DNA of 64,000 nt from Acidobacteriota bacterium (GCA_022821145.1 JAJEEE010000009.1:1-64000), one strand, 5' to 3'. Counted from the first letter of the stretch, positions 46,621 through 56,580 are shown. Notes: a model not told the origin generated them from the sequence alone. Numbers and translations: made by a program.

Positions 46621-48474
46621 CTAGCCGTTCTCCTTCCGTTCGGCGGCGATCAATTCGTCGGTGATGAATCGCGCGTCGATCGGCAAGCCCGAGTAGTGGA
46701 GCACGCTGCGTAGCTTGCGGATACGTTCGACGGGCAACTCCATCCTCATCAGCTTCGCCATTTGGGCGTCCCGGTTCTGCTCGATCACGTAGACCCGCTC
46801 GCAGCGATCGATGAACGCGTCCAGTTCCGCCGTGAACGGGAGCGCGCGAAGCCGGAGATAGCCGGTCCGGACGCCGTATTCCCGTTCCAACTGCTCGCGG
46901 GATTCGCCGACGGCCACGTCCGACGTCCCGAAAGCGATCAGACCGACCCGGGCGTCCGGGACATCGTCGACGATTGGCGCCGGCACCATCGTCCGGGCCG
47001 TATCGTACTTGCGGTTGAGCCGGTTCATGTTGTTGACGTAGTCATCGGCCCGTTCGCTGTACTTGGCGTCCGCGTCGTGTCCGCTGCCGCGCGTGAAGTA
47101 GGCGGCCAGCGGATGGTCCGTTCCGGGAAGCGTTCGATACGGGATCGCGTCGCCGTCCACGTCGCGGTAGCGGCCGAACTCGCCGGCCCGGGTCAGATCG
47201 TCCGCGGAGAGGACCTTGCCGCGGCGCAGCGGGCGCGCCGGCAACTCGAACGGGTCGGCCATCCAGTTGTTCATCCCCAGGTCGAGGTCGCTCATGACGA
47301 AGACCGGCGTCTGAAGCTCCTCGGAGAGGTTGAAGGCGTCGAGGGACAGCGAGAAGCATTCCTCGACCGTTCCCGGGATGATGACGACGTGCCGGGTGTC
47401 GCCGTGCGACAACAGCGCGAGCGACAGGATGTCGGACTGCTGCGTCCGAGTCGGCAGTCCCGTGCTGGGGCCGACGCGCGTGATGTCGAAGATGACGAGT
47501 GGAATCTCGGCGTAGTAGGCCAGCCCGACGAACTCGGACATCAGGGATATCCCCGGCCCCGAGGTCGCGGTCATCGCGCGCGCGCCCGCCCAGCCCGCTC
47601 CGATGGCCATGCCGACCGCCGCAAGCTCGTCCTCGGCCTGCACGATCGCGTACGTGGCCCGCCCGTCCTCGTCGTGCCGGTAGCGCTTCATGTAGCCGGT
47701 GAGGCTCTCGCACAACGACGACGACGGCGTGATGGGATACCACGTCGCGACGGTGACGCCCGCGAACATCGCGCCCAGGGCGCACGCGGAGTTGCCGTCG
47801 ATGATGATCTTGCCCGCCGTCCTGTCCATCCGCTCGCATCGGAAGGGATCGATCTTCCGGATGTGCTCCCGTGCGTATCGGATCCCGATCGCGATGGCCT
47901 GCATGTTCAGCTCGACGGCCTTCTTCTTGCCCTTGAACTGTTTCCGGATGGCGGCGTCGATCTCCCGGGTCTCGATGCCCATGAGCTCCCCGACCACGCC
48001 CACGTACAGCATGTTCGCCAGTAGCTTCCGCAGCCGGGAATCGGACGTGATCTCGGTGGCGAGCTTCGCGAACGGAACGGGGTAGAAGATCACATCGCTG
48101 CGAAGCTCGGAGAGATTCAACCGGTCCTCGTAGACGACGACCCGGCCCGGATCCAGGTTCATCACGTCTTCCCGGGCCGTCGCCGGATTCATGGCGACGA
48201 GGATGTCGAGCTCCTTGCGGCGCGCTGTCCAGCCGTCCTTGTTCGCGCGGATCGTGAACCACGTGGGGAGGCCGGCGATGTTGGAAGGGAACAGGTTCTT
48301 GCCGCTGACCGGGATGCCCATCCGGAAGATGGACCGCATCAGCACGAGGTTGGCCGATTGGCTTCCGGAACCGTTGACCGTGGCCACCTGAATACTGAAG
48401 TCGTTGATTACAGGGGCCGACCTTCCTCCACCGTCCTCGTCCAGCACCGCGGCATCGGGAGACTGCTGTGACAC
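46621..48474 (-). CDS. korA: 2-oxoacid:ferredoxin oxidoreductase, fused gamma-alpha subunit
   Basis: 617 residues. The N-terminal gamma domain (about 20-195) has VNGSGSQSANLVLMRSI and GLPTWFTIRANKDG; the alpha domain follows with WYPITPSSSLCESLTGYM, QAEDELAAVGMAIGAGWAGA and TATSGPGISLMSEFVGLA, and YVIEQNRDAQMAKLMR near the end. The gamma-alpha fusion is typical of KorA. GTG 48474 is chosen because AAGGAG lies seven bases upstream. A TATATT at 48568-48573 could be its -10. Confidence 0.92.
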   Translation of the reverse strand: MSQQSPDAAVLDEDGGGRSAPVINDFSIQVATVNGSGSQSANLVLMRSIFRMGIPVSGKNLFPSNIAGLPTWFTIRANKDGWTARRKELDILVAMNPATAREDVMNLDPGRVVVYEDRLNLSELRSDVIFYPVPFAKLATEITSDSRLRKLLANMLYVGVVGELMGIETREIDAAIRKQFKGKKKAVELNMQAIAIGIRYAREHIRKIDPFRCERMDRTAGKIIIDGNSACALGAMFAGVTVATWYPITPSSSLCESLTGYMKRYRHDEDGRATYAIVQAEDELAAVGMAIGAGWAGARAMTATSGPGISLMSEFVGLAYYAEIPLVIFDITRVGPSTGLPTRTQQSDILSLALLSHGDTRHVVIIPGTVEECFSLSLDAFNLSEELQTPVFVMSDLDLGMNNWMADPFELPARPLRRGKVLSADDLTRAGEFGRYRDVDGDAIPYRTLPGTDHPLAAYFTRGSGHDADAKYSERADDYVNNMNRLNRKYDTARTMVPAPIVDDVPDARVGLIAFGTSDVAVGESREQLEREYGVRTGYLRLRALPFTAELDAFIDRCERVYVIEQNRDAQMAKLMRMELPVERIRKLRSVLHYSGLPIDARFITDELIAAERKENG

Positions 48475-48669
48475 TTCGGGGCTCCTTGATCTTTGCGGAC
48501 GATTGGGAAACGGCGGGCTTCCCGGCCTGCGGCGCAGGCTCACGGCCCGACCTGTACCCAGCCGTTAAATATAGCATGAATGCAAGGGAGCCCCAGTGAG
48601 CGGGTACGGTCCGGGAACCGGGAATCGCGGCGTTTCCGTACTTCCCGGCGCGATGGGGAGCGTTCGGAT

Positions 48670-48743
<74 letters not shown>

Positions 48744-48865
48744 GGTAACGGGGGCGGCCCGCCGATACGGGAGGGTCCTGATCGGGGCCTGCCCGAATGG
48801 TAACATTCGGCAGGCGCAGGCGTCTAAGCCTCCGCGTCCCCGTTGGACACCGCTTGGAGGACTCC

Positions 48866-49720
48866 ATGAAGAACCATGGCATACGCTGGCCGATGATCGC
48901 CGTACTGGCCGTGTCGCTCCTGTCGTTCCCGAGCGCCGGTTTCGCGGACACCCTCGTGCTCAGGAACGGCACTGAGCTCTCGGGGTTCTACGAAGGCGGA
49001 ACCTCGCGTGTCATCCGTTTCCGGACCGACGCGGGCCTCGGCGAGTATGACCTGTTGACGGTCGAGGCCATTCGCTTCGGGGACGACGCGGCGCCGCCGG
49101 CGCCAACCGAGGACGCATCGCCGGCCCCCGGCGCGGACGCGACGCCCCGCCTGCAGACGCGCGAGGACGCCGAGCGGCCGCCCGAGGCCGACAGCGCGGC
49201 CAACACGGCATGGACGATACCGACCGGATCGGCGCTGACGGTGCGGATGATCGACGCCCTCGACAGCGAAGCCGACGCGCTGGGCCGCGTGTTCAACGCG
49301 ACACTGGCGCAGGCGCTCGAAGTCGACGGGATCGAAGTGGCGCCGCGCGGGGCCGCGATTCGTGGACGGATCGTACAGGCGGCCGGCGGCGGGCGCGTCC
49401 GCGGATCGGCCGAGCTCCGGCTCGAGTTGACGCGGATCAACGTCAACGGCGTCCCCTACGCCATCGAGACGGCCGAATACGCCGAGGTCGGCGAAGGGCG
49501 GGGCGAGGAATCGGCCCGCCGGATCGGTACGGCGGCGGGAATCGGCGCCATCATCGGCGCGATCGCCGGCGGCGGCCAAGGCGCCGCCATCGGCGCCGGC
49601 GTCGGCGCCGGGGCCGCGGGAACGGTGCAGGTCCTGACCAGCGGCGAGCAGATCTACATTCCGGCCGAGACCTTGCTGCGATTCACCCTCAGCGAGCCGC
49701 TGATCATCGCCGCGCGCTAG
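48866..49720 (+). CDS. Secreted protein with glycine-zipper segment, unknown function
   Basis: 284 residues with a signal peptide (ending AGFAD). A short N-terminal domain DTLVLRNGTELSGFYEGGTS resembles small beta domains that handle RNA-like or SH3 folds in secreted proteins. An acidic-proline linker follows, then VPTGSALTVRMIDALDSE-like strands and a glycine/alanine zipper (GTAAGIGAIIGAIAGGGQGA) that may insert in a membrane. ATG 48866 is preceded by TTGGAGGA. The stop overlaps the stop of the convergent antiporter gene in a shared CTAG. Confidence 0.75.
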   Translation: MKNHGIRWPMIAVLAVSLLSFPSAGFADTLVLRNGTELSGFYEGGTSRVIRFRTDAGLGEYDLLTVEAIRFGDDAAPPAPTEDASPAPGADATPRLQTREDAERPPEADSAANTAWTIPTGSALTVRMIDALDSEADALGRVFNATLAQALEVDGIEVAPRGAAIRGRIVQAAGGGRVRGSAELRLELTRINVNGVPYAIETAEYAEVGEGRGEESARRIGTAAGIGAIIGAIAGGGQGAAIGAGVGAGAAGTVQVLTSGEQIYIPAETLLRFTLSEPLIIAAR

Positions 49721-50871
49721 CGCCGCGCCGAAATACGCTTGTACGCGGTCGGGAACACCAGACCCGACACGATGGCGGCCAGAATGACCGTCGCGTTCTC
49801 CAGCTCCGTCAGCGCCCCGAGATCGAGGCCGATTTCCGCGATCGCCACCAACAACGTCAGAGGCGACGCCAGGAGGAGGGCCGCGCCGGCGACCTGACGG
49901 AAACCGAGTCCGATCGCGAACAAGGCCGTCGACGCAATGGCCTTGACGGCGAGCGACACCAGCACAACGCCGGCCAGCATCGGATAGATGGCCGGCGTCC
50001 CCAACGCTCCCAGGTCGAACTCGACCCCGACGTGGATGAAGAAGACGGGAACGAAGAAGCCGTGGCCGATGCCGGCCAGCTTCGTTTCCAGGATTCCCTT
50101 TTCGCGGAACACGAACGAGAACAGCGCGCCGGCCAGGAATGCGCCCAGGATGGCTTCCATTCCCAGCAACCCGGTGACGGCGACGAACGCGATCATCAGC
50201 GCCAGGCCGGCCCGGACGCCGACTTCGGAAGGGTCGTCGATGTCGATGAAACGGGAAAACTGGACAGGGAACCACCACACCAGCAGCCTTAGCGTCTTCA
50301 GGACCACGTAGGCGACGACGAAGACGCCCGCGAGCCCGACGATCTCCAGAACGAACCGCAAGCCGACGCCGACGGACGAGACGATGTCGTACACCGTCAC
50401 GATGATGATCGTCAGGAACTCGCCGATCGATCCGACCAGTATGACGGTTTGTCCGAAATCGGAACGGGCCTGGCCGGTTTCACGGAGGCTGACCAGGACC
50501 AGGCCGATCGACACGGCGCCGACGACGACCCCGAAGAACGGAGACCAGCCCATCGCATACGCGCCGGCGAAGGCCGGCCCCACGATCGCCGCGGCGGCGA
50601 TTGCCCCGAGGACGAGCACGCGTTTGCCCCGACGTTCGAGGCTCGCGAAATCGAGTTCCAGACCCGCCAGGAACATGAGGAAAGCGAATCCGAATTCGGC
50701 AAGGACGTTGAAGAACTCGCCTTCGGACACCGCCGCGAGGACATGGGGCCCGACCAGGATGCCGAACACGATTTCCCCGACGGCCGCGGGAACGCCGATC
50801 CGGCCGCTGAGAATGGGAACGATGAAGGCGCCGATCGTGATCAGCAGCAGCGTGCCCGCCTGTGCTTCCAT
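49717..50871 (-). CDS. Monovalent cation:proton antiporter (CPA2/KefB-NhaS type)
   Basis: 384 residues, about twelve membrane helices and no C-terminal TrkA domain. It has the CPA2 features GEIVFGILVGPHVL, FLMFLAGLELDFASLERRG and the cation-binding region EAILGAFLAGALFSF, FFVPVFFIHVGVEFD. It exchanges Na+ or K+ for protons. Its start codon overlaps the stop of the upstream TrkA-USP gene (TAATG at 50871), so the two are translated together and the partner probably supplies the regulatory nucleotide-binding domains. Confidence 0.92.
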   Translation of the reverse strand: MEAQAGTLLLITIGAFIVPILSGRIGVPAAVGEIVFGILVGPHVLAAVSEGEFFNVLAEFGFAFLMFLAGLELDFASLERRGKRVLVLGAIAAAAIVGPAFAGAYAMGWSPFFGVVVGAVSIGLVLVSLRETGQARSDFGQTVILVGSIGEFLTIIIVTVYDIVSSVGVGLRFVLEIVGLAGVFVVAYVVLKTLRLLVWWFPVQFSRFIDIDDPSEVGVRAGLALMIAFVAVTGLLGMEAILGAFLAGALFSFVFREKGILETKLAGIGHGFFVPVFFIHVGVEFDLGALGTPAIYPMLAGVVLVSLAVKAIASTALFAIGLGFRQVAGAALLLASPLTLLVAIAEIGLDLGALTELENATVILAAIVSGLVFPTAYKRISARR

Positions 50872-52328
50872 TACGCCGGCAACGCGATCGTGGTGACCGG
50901 TGATCGTCGGAGCAGGTGCTGGCTCACGTCCGGGTTGAAGAAGGACGGTTCCCGATCCCGGCTGTGCGAGAGCAGCAACAGGTCGTAACTGCCGGCCAGC
51001 TTCAGGATCTCGTCGATCGGGTTTCCCTCGCGCTGAACGCGCGCGACCTCGACGCGATGGAGATGCGCCAGGTGGGTGATCTGGTCGAAAACGGCCTTCT
51101 GCGCTTCGATCGCCGTCTCGCCCGCCACGAAACGAGGCGGCGTGACGTTGACGACGGTCACTCCGGACTTGTGGATCCTGGCGAGATCGAACGCGAGCCG
51201 GGCCGCCTCCATCGATACGTTGTCGTGCGTGACCGGCAAGAGGATCTTGCCGTAGGGCTGGCTGCCGCGCAGGATGGCGAAAGGTGTTTCGAGTTTCCGA
51301 AAAGCGGCCGACAGCGCGGTTCGGCGAAGCCCGATGGATTCGAGGAACCGGAACGGCCGATCCGGCACGACGAACAGGCCGCAGTCCTTCTTCATCACGT
51401 GCTTGCCGGCGACCTCCCCGTAGCTGCCGAAAACCGCCAGCGTCGAGGCCTCGACGCCGTGCGCACGACAAGCGTCGTCGAGCGCGCGCTGTATCCCGGG
51501 CTCGTGCGGCCAGAACAGGATCTCCACGCCGCGGGCGCGGCTGTGGTCCAGCAGGTAGCGCAACTCGTCGGCGATGCCCTCGAAGTCCGCGGCGCCTTCG
51601 GTGAGAACGAGCACGTTCGATCCGAAATTCAGGGGAAATTCCGGCTCGCCGATCCGGAAGAACTCCGCGATCGACGGAAGGATCTCCTTCTCGCCGATCA
51701 GGACGACGCGGTCGTCCGCCTGGATGCGCGCCGCGCCCGTCGGCACGACGAGCGCCTCGCCCCGGTAGATCGCGCCCACGCGCCATCTCCGGGACCGGAC
51801 CGACGACAACGGGCGGCCGATCATCGGAGAGGACGGCAGCACGGGCGCCTCCACGACCTCGCCGCGCGACGCCGCCTTGCCGAGCGACGCGCCCACACCC
51901 CGAAACAGACGGTTTTCGAATTCGGCGGCCGCCGCATCCGCCGGCACGATGCACTCGACGCCGGCTTCGCGATAGCGTTCCCGTGCGCCCGCGTCGCCGG
52001 TCTCGGCGAAGACGTTGGCCTTTCCGTAGTCCTGGCGCGCCAGCCGGCAGACCTCGAGGTTCACCGCGTCATCGCCGGCCGTCGCGATCACGTATTCGAC
52101 GGACGCGATCCCGGCCGCGTCCAGAACGAGGCGGCTGGTGCCGTCACCCCGTGTCTTGCGAACCCGATCGGCGTCGCCCGGACCATCGAGCCGCGCAAGC
52201 CGTTCCGGGTCGGCGTCGACGATGGAAACCCGCCAGACCTTCGAGAGTCGGCGAACCAGCTCACGGCCCGTCTCTCCCGCGCCCACTATGAGAACTCGCG
52301 GTTCGATGCTGGAGTCGGCGAGCTTCAT
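50871..52328 (-). CDS. TrkA-N/TrkA-C protein fused to a universal-stress-protein domain
   Basis: 485 residues. Rossmann domain VLIVGAGETGRELVRRLSKV with the acidic residue of VDADPERL (about 10-140), a TrkA-C domain near 150-215 (VPTGAARIQADDRVVLIGE), then two segments related to USP folds, the last (about 345-485) with LLPVTHDNVSMEAARLAFDLA and LLLLSHSRD, ending at PVTTIALPA. TrkA-N binds NAD(H); the whole is likely the cytoplasmic regulator of the antiporter encoded next (TAATG overlap). Such a combination as a separate polypeptide is uncommon. Confidence 0.85.
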   Translation of the reverse strand: MKLADSSIEPRVLIVGAGETGRELVRRLSKVWRVSIVDADPERLARLDGPGDADRVRKTRGDGTSRLVLDAAGIASVEYVIATAGDDAVNLEVCRLARQDYGKANVFAETGDAGARERYREAGVECIVPADAAAAEFENRLFRGVGASLGKAASRGEVVEAPVLPSSPMIGRPLSSVRSRRWRVGAIYRGEALVVPTGAARIQADDRVVLIGEKEILPSIAEFFRIGEPEFPLNFGSNVLVLTEGAADFEGIADELRYLLDHSRARGVEILFWPHEPGIQRALDDACRAHGVEASTLAVFGSYGEVAGKHVMKKDCGLFVVPDRPFRFLESIGLRRTALSAAFRKLETPFAILRGSQPYGKILLPVTHDNVSMEAARLAFDLARIHKSGVTVVNVTPPRFVAGETAIEAQKAVFDQITHLAHLHRVEVARVQREGNPIDEILKLAGSYDLLLLSHSRDREPSFFNPDVSQHLLRRSPVTTIALPA

Positions 52329-52364
52329 GGACGCGCGGGTTCGGCCGACGCCGCAGGAAGGCTG

Positions 52365-53150
52365 CTAGAAACCCTTGACCTTCCCGGACTTCCTATAGCA
52401 CTGGAAGACGATGTGCCAACCGATGACGATGATCACGAGCCAGGCGACCCAGTAATACTCCGAGGGGATGCCGAGATTGCCGCCGAAGAAGTACGTGGTG
52501 TGCTGGCTGATCATCGCCCAGAGAAGCGGCACCGACATGTAGGTGTTGTGCTTGGACCGCAGGCCCGCCAGCTTCACCAGGCTGGGGTCCGGGGCGTCGC
52601 CGTTCTTCACGGCGCGGATGATCTTCTGTTGTGCCGGCCAGATCCGGAACCAGACGTTGAAGGCCATTGCCGTTCCGAACATCGTGCCGGTGTGGATCAG
52701 GGTCCCGCGCGGGCTGAAGCCCCCGACATAGACGAACAGCGCAACCACGGCGGACAGGAGAATGAACGTCACGATCACCGCGGCGCGGAGGTTGCCCGCC
52801 AGCCCGGTCTTCCAGAGCGTGTCATAAACGAAGACGGCCAGGAAGGCGACCGCGACCATGGCGAACGTTCCGCCGGACCACCCCGCTGCCGGGTCGTCGA
52901 GCGTCTGCTCCCCCATGTAATAGACCAGCAGCAGCAGGAGCACGCCGGTGATCCACGTCCAGGCCGCGCCCCATCGGAACCAGAACAGCGCGCGCGGCAT
53001 GAGCTCGGGAACGACGGCTTTCTTGGTCGGGCCGTCCAGTTGCGCCGCCATGGCGCCGTTGACCCAATTGAAAAAGTAGAGGTGCCCGATCCAGATGATT
53101 CCCGCGAAGACGTGCATCCATCTGAAAATCGCCTCGAGTCCGCTGCTCAT
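52365..53150 (-). CDS. PuuD-like urate hydroxylase membrane domain protein
   Basis: 261 residues with about seven membrane helices. It matches the N-terminal membrane domain of urate hydroxylase PuuD: WMHVFAGIIWIGHLYFFNWVN, LPRALFWFRWGAAWTWITG-like helix, GGFSPRGTLIHTGTMFGT and FRIWPAQQKIIRAVK. Conserved histidines (His13, His23) could bind heme. The C-terminal cytochrome c of PuuD is absent. No purine catabolism gene is adjacent, so urate as substrate is uncertain. It lies 36 bases upstream of no partner: the TrkA gene ends in the opposite order on the same strand. Confidence 0.8.
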   Translation of the reverse strand: MSSGLEAIFRWMHVFAGIIWIGHLYFFNWVNGAMAAQLDGPTKKAVVPELMPRALFWFRWGAAWTWITGVLLLLLVYYMGEQTLDDPAAGWSGGTFAMVAVAFLAVFVYDTLWKTGLAGNLRAAVIVTFILLSAVVALFVYVGGFSPRGTLIHTGTMFGTAMAFNVWFRIWPAQQKIIRAVKNGDAPDPSLVKLAGLRSKHNTYMSVPLLWAMISQHTTYFFGGNLGIPSEYYWVAWLVIIVIGWHIVFQCYRKSGKVKGF

Positions 53151-53253
53151 CGCGCCTCCTCAGGTTCAGAAACGGAAACGAAACGCCGGGCGTGAAGACA
53201 GAACGCCGGCTACGGTCATGATTTTCGATGGCCGGACGGTACCATATCTCCCA

Positions 53254-54555
53254 TCAAATTGAAACCGAGCGGGGAACTGCATCCAACCCTCCGTATCGGC
53301 CCTTCATCCACCACAGCAGAAGCAGCGCCGGCACCGCCAGGACCACGCTCAGCAGGAAGAACGCGGGCCACCCGGCGGCCTCGGCCAGCATCCCGGCCTG
53401 GGACGCCATCACGTCGCGGTTGAGCGCCATGAACGAGGTCAGCAACGCGAACTGCGTGGCCGAGAAATCCCGGTGGCACAAGCTCATCAGGAAGGCCAGC
53501 AACGCCGCCGTTCCCAGCCCCTGGGCAAAGTACTCCAGGTTGATCGTGACCACCATCAGCGGGTAGTGGCCCCCGGATTGGGCCAGGGCGAAGTAGAAGA
53601 CGTTGGTGCCGGCCTGCAGCAAACCGAAGATCCATAGCGACCGCCAGATCCCCATCCGGCTCATCAACGCGCCGCCGGCGACGACACCGAGGACCGACGC
53701 GACCAGGCCCAACGTGCCCCGAACCAGCCCGATGTCGGTCTGCGTGAACCCCTCGCTCAGCAGGAACGGCGCCGTCATGTTCGTCACGACGTTGTCGCCG
53801 AGCTTGTACAGCGCGACGAATGCCAGCGCCAGCACGGCCCCGGAGGGGCCGACGCGACGATGGAACTCGCGAAACGGATCGACGATCGCGCTCCCGAACG
53901 ATCGGGGCGGCGCGCCCGGATTCGGCGGCTCCGGGCTGCGAAGCGAAGCGTACAGCCCCGGCGCCATACAGGCGGCCATCACCAGGTACGCCGCCGTCCA
54001 ACCCACGTAGTCGGCCGTGACCAGGGCGACGGATCCGGTCACCCATAGCGCCACGCGGTAGCCGACCGTGTAGACGGCGGCCCCGGCGCCGAACTCGCGT
54101 GGTTCGAGCAGATCGACCCGGTACGCATCGATCACGATGTCCTGCGTCGCGCTGAGGAACGCGACCACCAGCGCCGCGACCGCGATGAGCGAAAGGCCTT
54201 GATCCGGCCGCGAGAACGCCATGACCGTGAGAGCCGCCATCAGCGCGATCTGGGTCACGGCCATCCAGCTTCGCCGGCGCCCGAGAAACGGCGGCGAATA
54301 GCCGTCGACGAGGGGCGCCCAGCAGAACTTCAACGAATAGGGGACCCCGACCAGGCTGAACAGGCCGATCGCGGTGAGACCCGTCCCTTCGAAGGCCAGC
54401 CAGGTCCCCAGCGTCGTTCCCGTCAGGTACAACGGCATGCCCGAGGCGAATCCCATCAACAGGAGGAAGCCCATCCGCCGATCGTTGTAGACATGGAGCA
54501 GCGACGCGAGGCTGTCTCGAATGTAGTTGACAACTGAGATAGCGGTTCGGGTCAT
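53254..54555 (-). CDS. AmpG-family muropeptide MFS transporter
   Basis: About 433 residues from ATG 54555 with twelve membrane helices. AmpG features include RRMGFLLLMGFASGMPLYLTG, GLFSLVGVPYSLKFCWAPLVD near residue 75, QDIVIDAYRVDLL and YKLGDNVVTNMTAPFLL. It imports anhydro-muropeptides for cell-wall recycling. The frame extends to a GTG at 54594. Neither start has a clear ribosome binding site. No beta-lactamase regulator is encoded nearby. Confidence 0.88.
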   Translation of the reverse strand: MTRTAISVVNYIRDSLASLLHVYNDRRMGFLLLMGFASGMPLYLTGTTLGTWLAFEGTGLTAIGLFSLVGVPYSLKFCWAPLVDGYSPPFLGRRRSWMAVTQIALMAALTVMAFSRPDQGLSLIAVAALVVAFLSATQDIVIDAYRVDLLEPREFGAGAAVYTVGYRVALWVTGSVALVTADYVGWTAAYLVMAACMAPGLYASLRSPEPPNPGAPPRSFGSAIVDPFREFHRRVGPSGAVLALAFVALYKLGDNVVTNMTAPFLLSEGFTQTDIGLVRGTLGLVASVLGVVAGGALMSRMGIWRSLWIFGLLQAGTNVFYFALAQSGGHYPLMVVTINLEYFAQGLGTAALLAFLMSLCHRDFSATQFALLTSFMALNRDVMASQAGMLAEAAGWPAFFLLSVVLAVPALLLLWWMKGRYGGLDAVPRSVSI

Positions 54556-54735
54556 CAGGATGGAGCTTGCGACATGCTTCGCCGATGGTGTCACAGGACG
54601 CGCCGGGTTGCGACCCGGGCGTTTACAAGTTTTTACGCGCGGACGCAGCCCGCGGGCAACCGTTCGATCCTATCGATTCGTAGACTATTCGAGGGTGGGC
54701 GCGGTACCGTAATCGAGTCCCCCGCGGAGGACGAC

Positions 54736-56556
54736 ATGAAACGATTCGCGTACCTGATCATCGGGGTGGGCCTGACCTTGGCGGCCGGATCGCTGCTCCT
54801 GGCGCGTCAGGCGCCCCTGGGCCCGCCCGCCGGCGCGGCCGAAGCCGGCGGGGCTGAAGCCGCCGCGTCCATACAGGGTTACGTGGTGCGCGTCGGCGGG
54901 GAACCGCTGGGCAAGGCCCGGGTCATGCTGCGTCCGGTGGAAGGGCGCAGCCCGGTCTACGGCGCGGTAACCGAGGCGGGCGGCGCGTTTCATCTCGCCA
55001 ACATCCGTCCGGGAAGCTATCGGCTGCATATCGAACGGGACGGGTACGTCGATCGGGAATACGGCCAGATCAGCCCGTCCCGTCCGGGCACCGTGCTGGT
55101 TCTGCTCGACGGACAGGACGTCCGCGACGTCCTGGTCAACATGGTGCCGACGGGCACGATCGCCGGACGCGTGTTCGACGAGGACGGCGATCCGATCGTG
55201 GGCGCCCGCGTCCGGGCGATGCGCTACGACTACGACGACGGCGAGCGCGTCCTGAACTCGGTCCGGCAGGCCGAGACCGACGATCTGGGAGAATACCGGC
55301 TCTACTGGCTCGAGCCCGGGGAATACCGCGTATCGGCCACGTTCGAAGACCGCTTCCGCGCCGCCGCCAATCTGCGGCAGGCCGTGCTGGCCGCCGACCC
55401 CGGCGTGATCGCGCGGTTCGGGGAGCGGCTCGAGGCCATCGGCGGCCGGGGCGGCGCCCTCGCCGACGCGCTTGTCGGCGCGGTCGAGGATCCGCTGGAG
55501 GAGATCTACGTCGACACCTACTATCCGGGCACGAACGATGCCCGGGCCTCGTCCCCGATCCTGGTCACGGCCGGCAGCGAGGTGCGCGCAATCGACTTCA
55601 CGGTGCTTCCGACACGCGCCGTCGCGGTCCGGGGCGCGGTTGTCGGGCCCTACTCGCCCGACGCAGGGCTCGTCCCGACGGTCAACATCGTCCCGAGGAA
55701 TCCCGAGGTCGCGAGCGCGGGCAACGGACGCGGGCGCCGCTTCTCCAACGGCGGCCGCGGTCGCCGGGACGGCACGTTCGAGTTGACGGGCGTCGCCCCG
55801 GGGGACTACACGATCGTCGCGACCGTGCGCTCCGGGGGCAGGGGCGGCCGCGGCGGCGGAAACCAGCCGCAGTTGGCCGGGTTCACCGACGTCTACATCG
55901 GCGCCGAGGACATCGACAACCTGATCGTTCGCGTCGAGCCCGGAGTTCCGGTGGCCGGGCGTATCCACCTGGACGCCAGCGCCTCGGACATCGACCCGTC
56001 GCGTTTCCGCGTGCGGCTCCAACCCGAGTTGCCATTGCCGGTCGGCGGTCCGAACGAGCGCGTCGAGGACGACGGCACGTTCCTGTTCGACAGCGTGAGC
56101 CCGACCACCTACCGCGTCTCGCTCACCGGCCTTCCCGAAGACGCCTACGTCGCGGCGGCGCGAGTGGGCGCCGGGGACGTCCTGGCATCGGGTCTGGCCG
56201 TCACGCCCGACGCGGGATTGCTGGAGTTCTGGATCAGCGGCGCGGGAAGCCGCATCGACGGCGCCGTGACCCTGGAAGCCGAAACGGCGTTCATGGGCGC
56301 CCAGGTCGTCCTGGTCCCGTCGGATCCGGCGCGCGAGGACCTGTATCACGTGGCGAGCGCCGATCAATACGGACGGTTTTCGATGCGCGGCGTCGCGCCC
56401 GGCCGGTACCGGCTGTTCGCATGGGAGGACGCGCCGGCGGGCGCCTACAGGGACCCGGAGTTCGTCAGCCGCTATGACGACCTCGGAACGATCCTGGAAG
56501 TGGCGCAGGGCGCGCTCCTCCAAGCCCAGCCGCAACTGATACGCGCCGGGCGGTAG
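54736..56556 (+). CDS. Secreted carboxypeptidase-regulatory-like (CarboxypepD_reg) protein
   Basis: 606 residues with a signal peptide. At least three beta-sandwich repeats of the carboxypeptidase-regulatory type can be seen: IQGYVVRVGGEPLGKARVML with AGGAFHLANIRPGSYRLHI, IAGRVFDEDGDPIVGARVRA with LGEYRLYWLEPGEYRV, and GTFELTGVAPGDYTIVATV. A glycine/arginine-rich loop (GRGRRFSNGGRGRRDG) separates later domains. No protease or TonB domain is present. Such proteins are expanded in Acidobacteriota and are presumed to act at the cell surface. CGGAGGA precedes ATG 54736. Confidence 0.82.
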   Translation: MKRFAYLIIGVGLTLAAGSLLLARQAPLGPPAGAAEAGGAEAAASIQGYVVRVGGEPLGKARVMLRPVEGRSPVYGAVTEAGGAFHLANIRPGSYRLHIERDGYVDREYGQISPSRPGTVLVLLDGQDVRDVLVNMVPTGTIAGRVFDEDGDPIVGARVRAMRYDYDDGERVLNSVRQAETDDLGEYRLYWLEPGEYRVSATFEDRFRAAANLRQAVLAADPGVIARFGERLEAIGGRGGALADALVGAVEDPLEEIYVDTYYPGTNDARASSPILVTAGSEVRAIDFTVLPTRAVAVRGAVVGPYSPDAGLVPTVNIVPRNPEVASAGNGRGRRFSNGGRGRRDGTFELTGVAPGDYTIVATVRSGGRGGRGGGNQPQLAGFTDVYIGAEDIDNLIVRVEPGVPVAGRIHLDASASDIDPSRFRVRLQPELPLPVGGPNERVEDDGTFLFDSVSPTTYRVSLTGLPEDAYVAAARVGAGDVLASGLAVTPDAGLLEFWISGAGSRIDGAVTLEAETAFMGAQVVLVPSDPAREDLYHVASADQYGRFSMRGVAPGRYRLFAWEDAPAGAYRDPEFVSRYDDLGTILEVAQGALLQAQPQLIRAGR

Positions 56557-56580
56557 CCGGCGCGTGCGGCCGCACAGGGA

